Positions 41,679-50,422 of a stretch of 64,000 nucleotides of DNA are shown here, in pieces. The stretch's first letter is position 1, and every line of letters starts with the position of its first letter. The DNA lies in the NCBI GenBank assembly GCA_964448045.1, contig CAYUVF010000011.1, positions 1 through 64,000 on the forward strand. Reading direction: 5' to 3'. The translations under genes and the position numbers were made by a program. Under the pieces are notes generated by a model, which was not told the origin of the DNA, ran no database searches, and saw only the letters and a program-made list of their open reading frames with translations. Source of the DNA: CAYUVF01 sp964448045. Its GTDB lineage: Bacteria; Bacteroidota; Rhodothermia; Rhodothermales; Salinibacteraceae.

Positions 41679-43040
41679 ATGATGACTTCTTTCTCTACTA
41701 CTCCACGCCGCCTGTTCTGGGGCGTGCTCCCTGTACTGGTCTTGGCTCTCGTGCTGGGTGGTTGTGACGACGAAGAGCTGCTGACGCCCGATCCCGAGGC
41801 CGGCGACCTGTTCACCCGCTACGTGGCCATCGGAAATAGCATCACCGCGGGCTTTCAATCGGGCGGCATTAACACGAACCTCCAGCAGGATTCGTACGCG
41901 AACCTGCTGGCCGGGCAGATGGGCACCGAGTTTAACTTGCCCAACCTGAACAATCCGGGCTGCCCCCCGCCGCTCGTCCAAATCTTCCCGTCGCCGGAGA
42001 CGCTTGGCGGCGCGCAGGCGCCGCCCTGCGCCTTGCGGTCCACCCCGATCCCGACCGTGCTCAACAACGTCGCCGTGCCGGGTGCCGAGGTAATCGATGT
42101 GCTGTCGAACACCGATCAGGCTGCCAACGCCAACGCGCTGACGACCTTCATCTTAGGCGGGCGCACGCAGATCGAAGCGGCCCGCGAGGCGCAGCCGACG
42201 TTTGCGACGGCATGGATCGGCAACAACGATGTGCTGAGCGCAGCGCTGGCGGGCAACACAAATCTGGTGACGCCGGTGGATGCCTTCACGTCGCGCTACG
42301 GCGAAATGCTGGATGAACTCGACAGTATGGAAGACCTCGAAGGCGCCGCGCTGTTCAGCGTCGTCGACGTGACGGTCATCCCGAACCTCTCGCCCGGCGC
42401 GGCCTACGCCCAGGTCGTCCCGATCGCGCAGCAGGCGGGCCTGCTCCCGCCCAACCTGCAGGTTGCTAACACTTGCGCCCCGTCCAGCAGCGGCGGCGTG
42501 GGCGATCAGATGCTGGTGCCGTTTCAGTACGGCGTCGCGCTGCTCGGCGTGGCCAGCGCGCTCTTCGAGCAGGCCGGTCCCAACGCCCCCGATATCACGC
42601 TCGACTGCGCGCAGGATCTGACGGTCGAAGAAGCCGTGGGGCAGACGTTCGGGGGCGTCAGCAACATCCCGCCGCCCATCCAGGAATCCATCGCGGGCGT
42701 GGCCAATATCTCGCTGCTGCAAACGCAAGAGATCGGCACGATTCGCGGGGCGGTGCAGGCGTACAACGACTTCATTAGCCAGCAGGCGGACAGCCGCGGC
42801 TACGCCTTCGTCGATGTCAATGCGCTCTTCGAGCAGCCGGAGCTCCGCCAGCAGATCCCGGTCTTCCCCGAGCTGTTCGAGAACCCGCAGACGCCGTGGG
42901 GCCCCGATCAGCCGTTCGGGCCGCTCTTTAGCCTCGACGGCGTGCATCCCAGCAGCGCTGCGCACGAGGTCGTCACCGACGCCGCCATCGACGCCATCAA
43001 CAGCGAGTATGGCACGTCGATTCCGGCTCTGGGACAGTAA
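41679..43040 (+). CDS. SGNH/GDSL hydrolase family lipoprotein
   Basis: The 453-residue product has lipobox VLGGC (Cys29). Block I reads YVAIGNSITAGF (Ser54), block III TAWIGNNDVLSA, and block V LDGVHPSSAAHEVVTDA with the Asp and His of the triad. SGNH enzymes are esterases or lipases on lipids or acylated glycans. Length is larger than minimal SGNH proteins because of an insertion between blocks. It follows the OmpP1 transporter by 6 bp; together they could release and import lipid acyl chains (inference). A terminator-like hairpin follows. Confidence 0.9.
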   Translation: MMTSFSTTPRRLFWGVLPVLVLALVLGGCDDEELLTPDPEAGDLFTRYVAIGNSITAGFQSGGINTNLQQDSYANLLAGQMGTEFNLPNLNNPGCPPPLVQIFPSPETLGGAQAPPCALRSTPIPTVLNNVAVPGAEVIDVLSNTDQAANANALTTFILGGRTQIEAAREAQPTFATAWIGNNDVLSAALAGNTNLVTPVDAFTSRYGEMLDELDSMEDLEGAALFSVVDVTVIPNLSPGAAYAQVVPIAQQAGLLPPNLQVANTCAPSSSGGVGDQMLVPFQYGVALLGVASALFEQAGPNAPDITLDCAQDLTVEEAVGQTFGGVSNIPPPIQESIAGVANISLLQTQEIGTIRGAVQAYNDFISQQADSRGYAFVDVNALFEQPELRQQIPVFPELFENPQTPWGPDQPFGPLFSLDGVHPSSAAHEVVTDAAIDAINSEYGTSIPALGQ

Positions 43041-43066
43041 CGCCCAACCGCACCGGAAGCATAAAG

Positions 43067-43102
43067 AAGCCCCCGACCGGACAGCATCCGATCGGGGGCT
43101 TT
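43067..43102 (+). terminator. rho-independent terminator after the OmpP1/SGNH operon
   Basis: AAGCCCCCGA at 43067-43076 pairs with TCGGGGGCTT at 43092-43101, a 10-bp GC-rich stem with a short T run. The opposite strand is followed only by a mixed sequence, so it mainly serves the plus-strand operon. Confidence 0.8.
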
Positions 43103-43137
43103 GGTGTGGGTCTATCGTGGAGGAGATGGGCCGGCCG

Positions 43138-44127
43138 CTACCGCGTCGTGTCGGGTTCGGCGGAAGTCGCCATCGTATCGGCGGAAGTCGCCATCGTATC
43201 GGCGGGCGGCGGAGCCGGGCGGTCCGTTGCCGGTGTCGCAGCGGTATCAGCCGGCATCGGGACAGTACTCGTATCGGCCGGGGCCGCAGGAGGCTCCACA
43301 GTGCCGCGGTAGAGCCGGATGGTGCCGTTCTCGGTACGCAGGTCAATCGATGCGTTGCCCGTGCCCAGCTGCGCCTCGAATTGTGCGCCGGCGCCTTTCG
43401 GGGTGAGGCGCCGCTGCTCGAAGTTGAGCCCATCGGTGTTGATGGATCCTGCCGATGTCTGCGCCTCGACGCGTGCCGAGACGCGCTCGGGCAGTGCCAC
43501 CTCCACGTTTCCGTTCTCCGTTTCGATCTTAACTGTGGCCTCGGCCGGGAGGGCCTGCAGGCCGAGCGCGACACTGCCGTTACGCGAGGTGATCGACACG
43601 CTCGCTCCCGCCCCGCCGATCTGCACCGAGCCGCTGACGTGGTCGACGGTGATCGGGCCACGGATATCGGCAAGCGCAATCGGGCCGCTCTCGATCTCGA
43701 TGCGCAGCTGCGTGCCCTGCGGCGCCGTGCCCGTGACGTCGACGGCGCTACGATCGGGCGTGGGCGAGCGCATCACATAGGCGTACCGCTCGTCGTTGCC
43801 CGACTCGCGGACGCCAATCCGATCGAGCAGCTCCTGCGCATCCGACTCGTTCCGGCCGCGGGCGCGCTTCGTGAACGTCAGCTGCGCTGTCACGTCCGCG
43901 GTCCCGTGCAGGTGAACGGCCCCGTTGAAGCCGTCGAGCACGAGCAGGCGATCGCCCGGCGCGACTGCACGGCGCAGCTCACTCGTCACCTCGGCCTGGC
44001 CGATCACCAGATCGCCCTCCGCCGTCTGCCCCACTTCATCCTGCTGCTGGCAGCCCGCGAGGACGAGCAGGGCCATCAAACCGTACGCTACAACATGTCT
44101 GCTCCCATCGTACCCGAAAATATGCAT
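43138..44127 (-). CDS. DUF4097-type beta-helix lipoprotein with repetitive acidic tail
   Basis: The 329-residue product has lipobox VLAGC (Cys26). Its core repeats short strands of the DUF4097/putative adhesin type: VHLHGTADVTAQLTF, GPIALADIRGPITVDHVSGS, VSITSRNGSVALGL, ETENGNVEVALPERV and ASIDLRTENGTIRLYRG. The last ~55 residues are Pro/Ala/Thr/Asp-rich and contain two exact copies of ADTMATS, encoded by a 21-bp tandem repeat. Such proteins may be surface or periplasmic scaffolds; function is unknown. Confidence 0.82.
   Translation of the reverse strand: MHIFGYDGSRHVVAYGLMALLVLAGCQQQDEVGQTAEGDLVIGQAEVTSELRRAVAPGDRLLVLDGFNGAVHLHGTADVTAQLTFTKRARGRNESDAQELLDRIGVRESGNDERYAYVMRSPTPDRSAVDVTGTAPQGTQLRIEIESGPIALADIRGPITVDHVSGSVQIGGAGASVSITSRNGSVALGLQALPAEATVKIETENGNVEVALPERVSARVEAQTSAGSINTDGLNFEQRRLTPKGAGAQFEAQLGTGNASIDLRTENGTIRLYRGTVEPPAAPADTSTVPMPADTAATPATDRPAPPPADTMATSADTMATSAEPDTTR
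43159..43200 (-). repeat. perfect 21-bp tandem duplication in the DUF4097 lipoprotein gene
   Basis: GGCGGAAGTCGCCATCGTAT+C occurs at 43159-43179 and exactly again at 43180-43200; a related unit follows. It keeps the frame and encodes the ADTMATS repeats. Confidence 0.9.
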
Positions 44128-44226
44128 CGCTATAGCCTCTCCGATTGGTCTCTATTCGCTGAATCATGATATGCGTCGCACGTCAATATAACCGATGGAG
44201 CTCCCCCGTGTGCGTGCGCCGATGGA

Positions 44227-45108
44227 TCAATGAAGGGGAACGTTTTTGATGAACCGGCGGACGGCGAAGAAGGAGCCGAGCCAGCCCAGCACGACGCCCA
44301 CGCCGATGAGCACTCCAGCGATCACCCAGCCGAGGGGCAATGCCGCGCTCTCCAGCTGCGGCAGATAATCGGCGAGCAACCGGTAGAACAACCCCACGAT
44401 GCCGCCGGAGATGACGCCCGCAATGATGCCCTGCGTCATCCCCTCGACGAGGAACGGGCGCCGCACAAATGCATCGGTCGCGCCCACGAGCTTCATCGTG
44501 CGAATCAAAAGGCGGCGGGCGTAGATCGTCAGGCGGATGGTGTTGCCGACGAGAAAGATCGACGCCACAATCACGAGCAGGCCAAGGGCAAATCCGCTAA
44601 AGGTGATTAGCCGCAGGTTGCGCTGCACCTTGACGAGCAGCGGCCGGTTGAAAACGACCTCGTCGACCCGATTCCACGTGCGGAACTCATCCACCATTGC
44701 CGAGAGGCTGTCGGGGTTTGCGTAGGCCGACTGCACGCGCACCTTGATCGATGCGGGCAGGAACGGGTCGTCGAAATAGATCTCGGCCCCCTCGCCAAAC
44801 TCGCGCTCGAAGACCTGCTGCGCCTCCTCTTGCGAGACATACTCGGTTTCGTCGACGCCCGGCATCGTCGTGGCACGCTCGTTGAGGATCTCGGCCATCC
44901 GCTCCTCGGTCTCTTCCGCGAGGAACAGCTCCACCTCGCCGACGCGCTGGCGCAGCCAGTCGGAGACCTGCTGCGCCTCGAACGCGGCCAACCCGAACAT
45001 ACCCATGAGGATGAGCGCGACCGTCATCGCGCTGGTCGAGGCGAAGGTGGCAAACTTGGCGCGTTTGAAGCCGGCAATGCCCTCGCGAAGGCTGTACGGA
45101 ATCTGCAC
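44227..45108 (-). CDS. ftsX: cell-division permease FtsX
   Basis: The 293-residue product (GTG start 45108) has the FtsX plan: cytoplasmic N-terminus (YSLREGIAGFKRAKFATF), TM1 (about 25-45), an extracytoplasmic domain of about 110 residues (VEVELFLAEETEERMAEIL-like to FNRPLL), then three TMs in the FtsX domain with RRLLIRTMKLVGATDAFVRRPFLVEGMTQG. FtsEX activates peptidoglycan hydrolases at the septum. FtsE is not adjacent, as is common in Bacteroidota. It sits 82 bp downstream of pheA on the same strand. Confidence 0.9.
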   Translation of the reverse strand: MQIPYSLREGIAGFKRAKFATFASTSAMTVALILMGMFGLAAFEAQQVSDWLRQRVGEVELFLAEETEERMAEILNERATTMPGVDETEYVSQEEAQQVFEREFGEGAEIYFDDPFLPASIKVRVQSAYANPDSLSAMVDEFRTWNRVDEVVFNRPLLVKVQRNLRLITFSGFALGLLVIVASIFLVGNTIRLTIYARRLLIRTMKLVGATDAFVRRPFLVEGMTQGIIAGVISGGIVGLFYRLLADYLPQLESAALPLGWVIAGVLIGVGVVLGWLGSFFAVRRFIKNVPLH

Positions 45109-45190
45109 GGTGAGGGTCGAATTCGTGGGCGGATGGCGGATGCAAATGGCCCCGAAGCCGCCGCTCCGGGCCGATGATATGACCTCTCGG

Positions 45191-46024
45191 CTACGCGAAC
45201 GTTTCGTCGCGCGGGTACGAGCCCAACACTTTGAGCATCGTCGTGATCTCGCCGAGGTGATCGAGCGCCCTCGTCACGGGCTCGTCGGTGGCGGCACCTT
45301 CCACATCGAGATAGAACAGATAGCGCCCCGGTTGGCCCACCTTGGGGCGACTTTCGATCTTAAACAGATCCAGCTCGCGCAGGGCGAAGACGGCAAGGCT
45401 CTTGAAGAGAGCGCCGGGCACATTCTCGTGCAACGCGAAGACGATAGAGGTCTTGTTCGGATTGGCAGCGGGGGCGTCATCGGCGCTGCGGGCCAGCACC
45501 AGAAAGCGGGTGAAGTTCTGCGGATGGTCTTCGATTTCAGCGGCCAGTACCCGGAGACCGTATCGCTCGGCCGCCGAGCGGCTGGCGATGGCGGCCACCT
45601 CGGGCGAGTTGATCCCGGCCACGTCGCGGGCGGCCCCCGCGGTGTCGTAGGCCGCCTGCGTCGCGGCCTCGGGCAGCTGCTCGCGCAAAAACTGGCGACA
45701 CTGCCCCAGCGCTTGCGGGTGCGACACCACCCGCCGCACCGTACCCAGCGATGCCTCGGCCACGCCCATCAGATAGTGCCGGATGCGGTGCTTGTGCTCG
45801 CCGACGATCTGCACCGCGTGCGTCCGCAGCAGATCGTAGTTGACGTGCACGCTGCCAAACAGCGAGTTCTCGATTGGGACCACGGCGCGCTCGACGGCGC
45901 CGCATTCCAGCGCCTCGAACACGTCATCGAACGTCGGCTGCGGCGCCAAGTCGGCCTCCGCAAAGACGGCGCGCACGGCCTCCTCGCTGAAGGCGCCGAG
46001 CTCACCCTGAAAAGCGATCGTCAT
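45191..46024 (-). CDS. pheA: prephenate dehydratase
   Basis: The 277-residue product begins IAFQGELGAFSEEAV and has PIENSLFGSVHVNYDLL, the catalytic-region NFTRFLVLAR (the TRF motif) and a C-terminal ACT domain (TSIVFALHENVPGALFKSLAVFALRELDLFKIESRP, then YLFYLDVEG). It converts prephenate to phenylpyruvate in phenylalanine synthesis, with Phe feedback through ACT. There is no fused chorismate mutase domain. Its start codon lies inside a GTCA repeat block that separates it from argS. Confidence 0.96.
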   Translation of the reverse strand: MTIAFQGELGAFSEEAVRAVFAEADLAPQPTFDDVFEALECGAVERAVVPIENSLFGSVHVNYDLLRTHAVQIVGEHKHRIRHYLMGVAEASLGTVRRVVSHPQALGQCRQFLREQLPEAATQAAYDTAGAARDVAGINSPEVAAIASRSAAERYGLRVLAAEIEDHPQNFTRFLVLARSADDAPAANPNKTSIVFALHENVPGALFKSLAVFALRELDLFKIESRPKVGQPGRYLFYLDVEGAATDEPVTRALDHLGEITTMLKVLGSYPRDETFA

Positions 46025-46136
46025 GGGTCAATCGTCTTGGTCATTGGTCAGGGGTCAATAGCCACTGGTCACTGGGCAGGGAACATCGAATGACGGATGA
46101 CCAATGACCCATAACGGCGAGCGAAGCAAGCCCCTT
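46020..46136. repeat. third GTCA/TGAC inverted repeat block, between argS and pheA
   Basis: GTCA starts at 46020, 46027, 46040, 46047, 46054 and 46068. The orientation then flips, with TGAC at 46091, 46098 and 46105; TGGTCATTGGTCA (46038) faces TGACCAATGACCCA (46098). The end GGCGAGCGAAGCAAGCCCC is the same unit as GGCGAGCGCCAGCGAGCCCC near 24866 and GGCGAGCAAAAGCGAGCCCC near 20739. It runs from the pheA start codon to the argS stop. Confidence 0.65.
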
Positions 46137-47826
46137 ACATACGCTCCGGTGCCGAGATACCCAGGATCGTGAGGCCGTTGCGGAGGACGATGCGGGTGGC
46201 CTGGGCGAGGTGCATCCGAGCGGTGGCGAGGACCTGCTCTTCGCCGATGATACGGCAGTGCCCGTAAAACTGCGTGAACGCCTCAGCCACGGTGCGCAGG
46301 TAGTTCGCCAGCCGGTGCGGGCGCCGCGCCTCGGCGGCGTTTTCGATGCGAGACGGGAAACGAAGCAGCGCCTTCATCAGATCGATCTCCGCCTCGTGCT
46401 CCAGGAGCGACAGGTCGGCGTCGTCGCTGAACTCGAATCCGACCTCTTCCGCTTTCTCCACGATGGAGCAGATCCGCGCGTGGGCGTACTGCAAGTAGAA
46501 GACCGGATTTTTGTCGCTGGCTTCTTTGGCGAGGTCGAGGTCGAACTCCAGGTGCGTGTTCGGCGAGCGCATCAGGAAGAAGTAGCGCGTGACATCGGCG
46601 CCGACCTCGTCGATCAGCTCGTCGAGGGTGACGTACGAGGCGCGGCGCGTGCTCATCTTGACGGGCTCGCCGCCGCGCACGAGCGTCACGAACTGGTAGA
46701 TGACGACGTCGACCTTGTCGGCATCGTAGCCGAGAACGTCGACGCCGCTGAGCACGTCGGGGTACGTGGCGATGTGGTCGGCGCCGAAGAGGTCGACCAT
46801 CAGATCGAAGCCGCGCTCGAACTTATCGGCGTGGTAGGCGATGTCGGGCAGGCGGTACGTCGGCTCGCCGGAGCTTTTGACGAGCACGGTGTCCTGCTCT
46901 TTGCCGAAGGCGGTCGTCTTGAACCAGACGGCGCCATCGTCTTCGTAAACGACCCCGGCCTCACGCAGCGCATCGAGCGCGTCCCACACGCGGTCGCTCT
47001 CGTAGAGCGTGCGCTCGTTGAAGAACGCATCCATCTCGATGTTGAGCCGCGCGAGCGTCGCCTCGATTTCGCCGAAGATGACCTCCTCGGCGGCTTCGGT
47101 GAACGGAGTGACATCGTCTTCGCCCATCAGCGCATCGCCGTGCTGTTCGACGAGCGTGCGGGCGATATCGGTGATGTAGTCGCCGAGGTAGCCGTCCTCG
47201 GGAAACGATTCGGGCACCTCGACCGTCTCGCCGTCGTCCATCGTGAGCGTCTTCGTCGGCCCCTCCGGCTCGACGAGTGCGTGATAGCGCGCCCGCACCG
47301 AGGCGCCGAGCACACGCATCTGGCGGCCGGCGTCGTTGAAGTAGTACTCGCGCGTGACGTCGTAACCGGCCCAGTCGAGCAGGTTGGCGATGGTGTCGCC
47401 GAGGACCGCATTGCGCCCGTGGCCGACGGTGAGCGGCCCCGTCGGATTGGCGCTGACGTATTCGACGAGAGCGGACTGCCCCGCGCCCGGGTCCGTGCGG
47501 CCGTAGTCGTCCCCCGCGGCGAGCACGTCGGCCAAGCCGTCGATGAGGTACCTCTCGGCGAAGCGGAAGTTGATGAAGCCGGGCCCGGCCACTTCGATGG
47601 CGGCGATGCGCTTCGGATCGACGCGGGCGCGGAGGCGCTCGGCGAGGTCTTCGGCGATGGCGCGCGGGTTGTTCTTGAGCGCGCTGGCGAGGCGCATGGC
47701 CGTATTCGTGGCGAGGTCGCCGTGCTCGGGCTGCGCGGGCTTCTCCAGCTCGGGCTCGAAGTCGTCGGGCACGTCATCGATTTCAGCGAGGACGGCGCGC
47801 AGTTGGGCGTCAAGGTAGTCGCGCAT
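46135..47826 (-). CDS. argS: arginyl-tRNA synthetase
   Basis: The 563-residue product has the N-terminal additional domain (residues 1-100), the HIGH-type motif in VEYVSANPTGPLTVGHGRNAVLG, the class I core with YHADKFERGFDLMVDLFGADH, the KMSK-like GGEPVKMSTRRASYVTL, and a C-terminal DALR anticodon-binding domain (LANYLRTVAEAFTQFYGHCRI). It charges tRNA-Arg. Length and order fit bacterial ArgS. It is convergent with nothing; pheA follows after the 110-bp repeat block. Confidence 0.97.
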   Translation of the reverse strand: MRDYLDAQLRAVLAEIDDVPDDFEPELEKPAQPEHGDLATNTAMRLASALKNNPRAIAEDLAERLRARVDPKRIAAIEVAGPGFINFRFAERYLIDGLADVLAAGDDYGRTDPGAGQSALVEYVSANPTGPLTVGHGRNAVLGDTIANLLDWAGYDVTREYYFNDAGRQMRVLGASVRARYHALVEPEGPTKTLTMDDGETVEVPESFPEDGYLGDYITDIARTLVEQHGDALMGEDDVTPFTEAAEEVIFGEIEATLARLNIEMDAFFNERTLYESDRVWDALDALREAGVVYEDDGAVWFKTTAFGKEQDTVLVKSSGEPTYRLPDIAYHADKFERGFDLMVDLFGADHIATYPDVLSGVDVLGYDADKVDVVIYQFVTLVRGGEPVKMSTRRASYVTLDELIDEVGADVTRYFFLMRSPNTHLEFDLDLAKEASDKNPVFYLQYAHARICSIVEKAEEVGFEFSDDADLSLLEHEAEIDLMKALLRFPSRIENAAEARRPHRLANYLRTVAEAFTQFYGHCRIIGEEQVLATARMHLAQATRIVLRNGLTILGISAPERM

Positions 47827-48135
47827 GGGAGCAATCGGCAGTCAGCAGTCGTCGAGTCGCCTTGTACCATACAATGGAAGGCCCACAGCCGAAAGCGGAT
47901 AGCCCTAAATCACAGAAAATCCCCAGCGTTGCTCTGTGAAACGGCTTCGCTCTCGGGGCCCGTCGAGATTGAGCGAGGCTTCCTGAGCAGGGCGTGCCGA
48001 ATACGCGACCGGCCGTTGCACCTCTGCCGCGTATGCCCTTCCTTTCAACCGGGCCTCGGGTACATTTTCGAGAGGCTTTCGGCAAATGGACTCGTCGCCA
48101 CTGGCGCGCAACCCTTGGCACTGACCGATCCCCTC
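47827..48135. other. 309-bp divergent intergenic region between argS and a TonB receptor gene
   Basis: No gene is supported. The minus side must hold the argS promoter and the plus side that of the receptor gene. TACATTTTCG near 48060 with CTTTCAACC about 20 bp upstream is a weak Bacteroidota-style promoter candidate. The plus reading frame is open throughout but contains no plausible start or coding signal. Confidence 0.3.
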
Positions 48136-50403
48136 GTGGACTTCTCTGCGCTCCGTCGTGCATTTCGAGCCGTGCTGTTCCTCGCGCTTGTCGGCGGAGC
48201 ATGCGGATCCGCGACGGCGCAGGATGCGGTCCTGCGCGGCTTCATCACCGATGCTGCCAGCGGACGGCCCCTTGTTAATGCCAACGTGGTCTTGCACGAC
48301 ACCACCGGGCTCGTGCAGGCCGCGGTGACCGATGCAAACGGCTTTTACCAGCTTGCGCCCGTCGCCCCCGGCGTCTACACAGTCCGGATCAGCTTCATCG
48401 GCTATGCGACGCGACGGGATACACTCCGGCTCGAACCGGGTGCGCGTACGATATCGGCTGCGCTGACGCCGATCACGCAGGAGCTGCAGGGCGTGACCGT
48501 CGAGAGCCGGCGCGACTCGATTGAGAACGCCCGGGCCGGGTTGCAACGCATCAGTCCGGCCGACATCGACCGGATTCCCACGCCGGGGCCCGGCAGTGAT
48601 CTCGCGGGATATCTGCGCAGCCAACCGGGCGTCGTCACGCTGGGCGACCGCGGCGGCCAGCTGTACGTGCGCGGCGGCACCCCCTCGCAGAACCTCGTGC
48701 TGGTGGATGGGACCCCCGTCTACAAGCCATTCCACATCATCGGCTTCTACTCGGCCTTTCCGTCCGACCTCGTCTCCAGCGCCGACTTCTACGCGGGCGG
48801 ATTCGGCGCCGAATACATGGGACGGATCTCCTCGGTGCTCGATGTCAACCTGCGCCCGGGCAACATGAAGCAGAACGAGGCTCGTGCGGCCATCAGCCCC
48901 TTCGTTGCCTCCGTCCGGGCCGAGGGGCCGCTCGGCTGGCGGCGCACCTCGCTGCTCCTGCACTACCGGCAGTCCCTGATCGAACGGACGGGCTCGGCGC
49001 TGCTCGATGCGTCGACGCCGTATCGCTTTTACGATGCGACGGCTACACTGCATACGCAGGGCGATAACTCGCAGTGCTCGTTCACCGGCGTGCGGACGTA
49101 CGATCGCGGGCGCATCGATCCGGACCGTCCCGCCTCGTTCCAGTGGACGAACACGAGCGTCGGCGGCGACTGCCTGGTCTTCGGCGCCTCCTCCTCGCAG
49201 ACAGCCGACATCAGCTTTGGAGCCACGCACTTCAGCAACACCGTAACGACACCCGACGGCTCGAAGCGCTCCGCCGGGACGTGGCGCTACCACACCACCT
49301 TCCGCTTCGAGTCGCCCACCTCGTGGGGCGCCTTCAACTGGGGAGGATGGGCGCGCGCCGATCAGTACCACTTCGACCTGGAAGAGCTCCACCTGGGCCT
49401 GCGGGCCGACGACGACTTCGCCGTAGCGATGGGGGGATTCGTGGAGGCGACGTGGACGCCAACCGATGCGCTCGCGATAGAACCCAGCCTGGGCGCGCAG
49501 GGGCTGCTGGGGGAGGCAAACCTCAACATCGAGCCGCGCCTGCGCCTCGCCTGGGAGCCTGGCGGATCGGGCACGACGAGGTTTACCGCCGCCACGGGGC
49601 TCTATCACCAGCTCGCCGTGGGCATCACCGACGAGCGCGACGCCGGCACCACCTTCATCGCCTGGTTTCCAACGCCGGCGGTCAATCGCCCCCTGCAAGC
49701 CCTCCACGTGCTGGGCGGATGGGAGCAGCGCCTCGCCCCCAGCCTGACAGCCCATCTCGAAGGGTATTACAAGGATCTGAACGATATTCCCGTTCCCACA
49801 TGGACCCCGGCCAACCGCTTCAATACCACCCTTAGCCTCGCCGAGGGCACTGCCTACGGCGCCGACGTGCGGCTTACCTACCAGCAGGGTCCGCTCCACC
49901 TGCAGGCCGGATACGGCTGGAATTGGGTCGAGTACCGGGCCGCGCGGGACGACCTGGGGGCCTGGACGGGCGGCGACCTCATCCGCTACCATCCGCCGCA
50001 CGACCAGCGCCACAGCATCAGCCTCGTTGGGCAGATCGACACGGGCCTGTTCGAAGCCAGCGCGCGCTGGCAGCTCAGCTCCGGGCTGCCCTACACGCAG
50101 GTCTACGGCTTCGATACGCTGCTCGAACTGCGCGGCCTGCGCGATCAGCCGACGCGCGACGTGGGTACCCCGCGCCTGTTCTACCGTCAACCCTACACCG
50201 AGCGCCTTCCGGCCTACCATCGGCTCGACCTCTCGGCCGAGCGCTCCTTCACGCTATCGCCCCGCATCGGCCTCACCGCCGAGGTCGGCTCGATCAACAC
50301 GTACGACCGCGCCAATATCTTTTACATCGACATCTTTTCGCTCGAACGGGTCAACCAGCTCCCGCTGCTGCCCTACCTCGCGCTGACGGTCACCCTCCAG
50401 TAG
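48136..50403 (+). CDS. TonB-dependent receptor (carboxypeptidase-regulatory + plug + barrel)
   Basis: The frame is open far upstream over argS, but the signal peptide fixes the start at GTG 48136 (VDFSALRRAFRAVLF to SATAQ). The 755-residue product has a CarboxypepD_reg-like domain (AVLRGFITDAASGRPLVNAN), a plug with LRSQPGVVTLGDRGGQLYVRGGTPSQNLVLVDGTPVY, and a barrel ending LALTVTL. There is no STN domain, so it does not signal through FecR. It is followed 19 bp later by a DUF4249 lipoprotein, the usual companion of this receptor type. Ligand unknown. Confidence 0.88.
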   Translation: MDFSALRRAFRAVLFLALVGGACGSATAQDAVLRGFITDAASGRPLVNANVVLHDTTGLVQAAVTDANGFYQLAPVAPGVYTVRISFIGYATRRDTLRLEPGARTISAALTPITQELQGVTVESRRDSIENARAGLQRISPADIDRIPTPGPGSDLAGYLRSQPGVVTLGDRGGQLYVRGGTPSQNLVLVDGTPVYKPFHIIGFYSAFPSDLVSSADFYAGGFGAEYMGRISSVLDVNLRPGNMKQNEARAAISPFVASVRAEGPLGWRRTSLLLHYRQSLIERTGSALLDASTPYRFYDATATLHTQGDNSQCSFTGVRTYDRGRIDPDRPASFQWTNTSVGGDCLVFGASSSQTADISFGATHFSNTVTTPDGSKRSAGTWRYHTTFRFESPTSWGAFNWGGWARADQYHFDLEELHLGLRADDDFAVAMGGFVEATWTPTDALAIEPSLGAQGLLGEANLNIEPRLRLAWEPGGSGTTRFTAATGLYHQLAVGITDERDAGTTFIAWFPTPAVNRPLQALHVLGGWEQRLAPSLTAHLEGYYKDLNDIPVPTWTPANRFNTTLSLAEGTAYGADVRLTYQQGPLHLQAGYGWNWVEYRAARDDLGAWTGGDLIRYHPPHDQRHSISLVGQIDTGLFEASARWQLSSGLPYTQVYGFDTLLELRGLRDQPTRDVGTPRLFYRQPYTERLPAYHRLDLSAERSFTLSPRIGLTAEVGSINTYDRANIFYIDIFSLERVNQLPLLPYLALTVTLQ

Positions 50404-50422
50404 CCTTCGCAATCACGCACGC

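Noticed and set aside
42153..43679. 508-residue minus-strand frame
   Set aside because: Shadow of the SGNH hydrolase and of the DUF4097 lipoprotein gene in another frame.
46210..48135. Long plus-strand open frame upstream of the TonB receptor
   Set aside because: It is antisense to argS, which has complete motifs; the receptor's signal peptide fixes the start at 48136.
47905..50220. 771-residue minus-strand frame over the second TonB receptor
   Set aside because: Antisense shadow; no domain or start signal.
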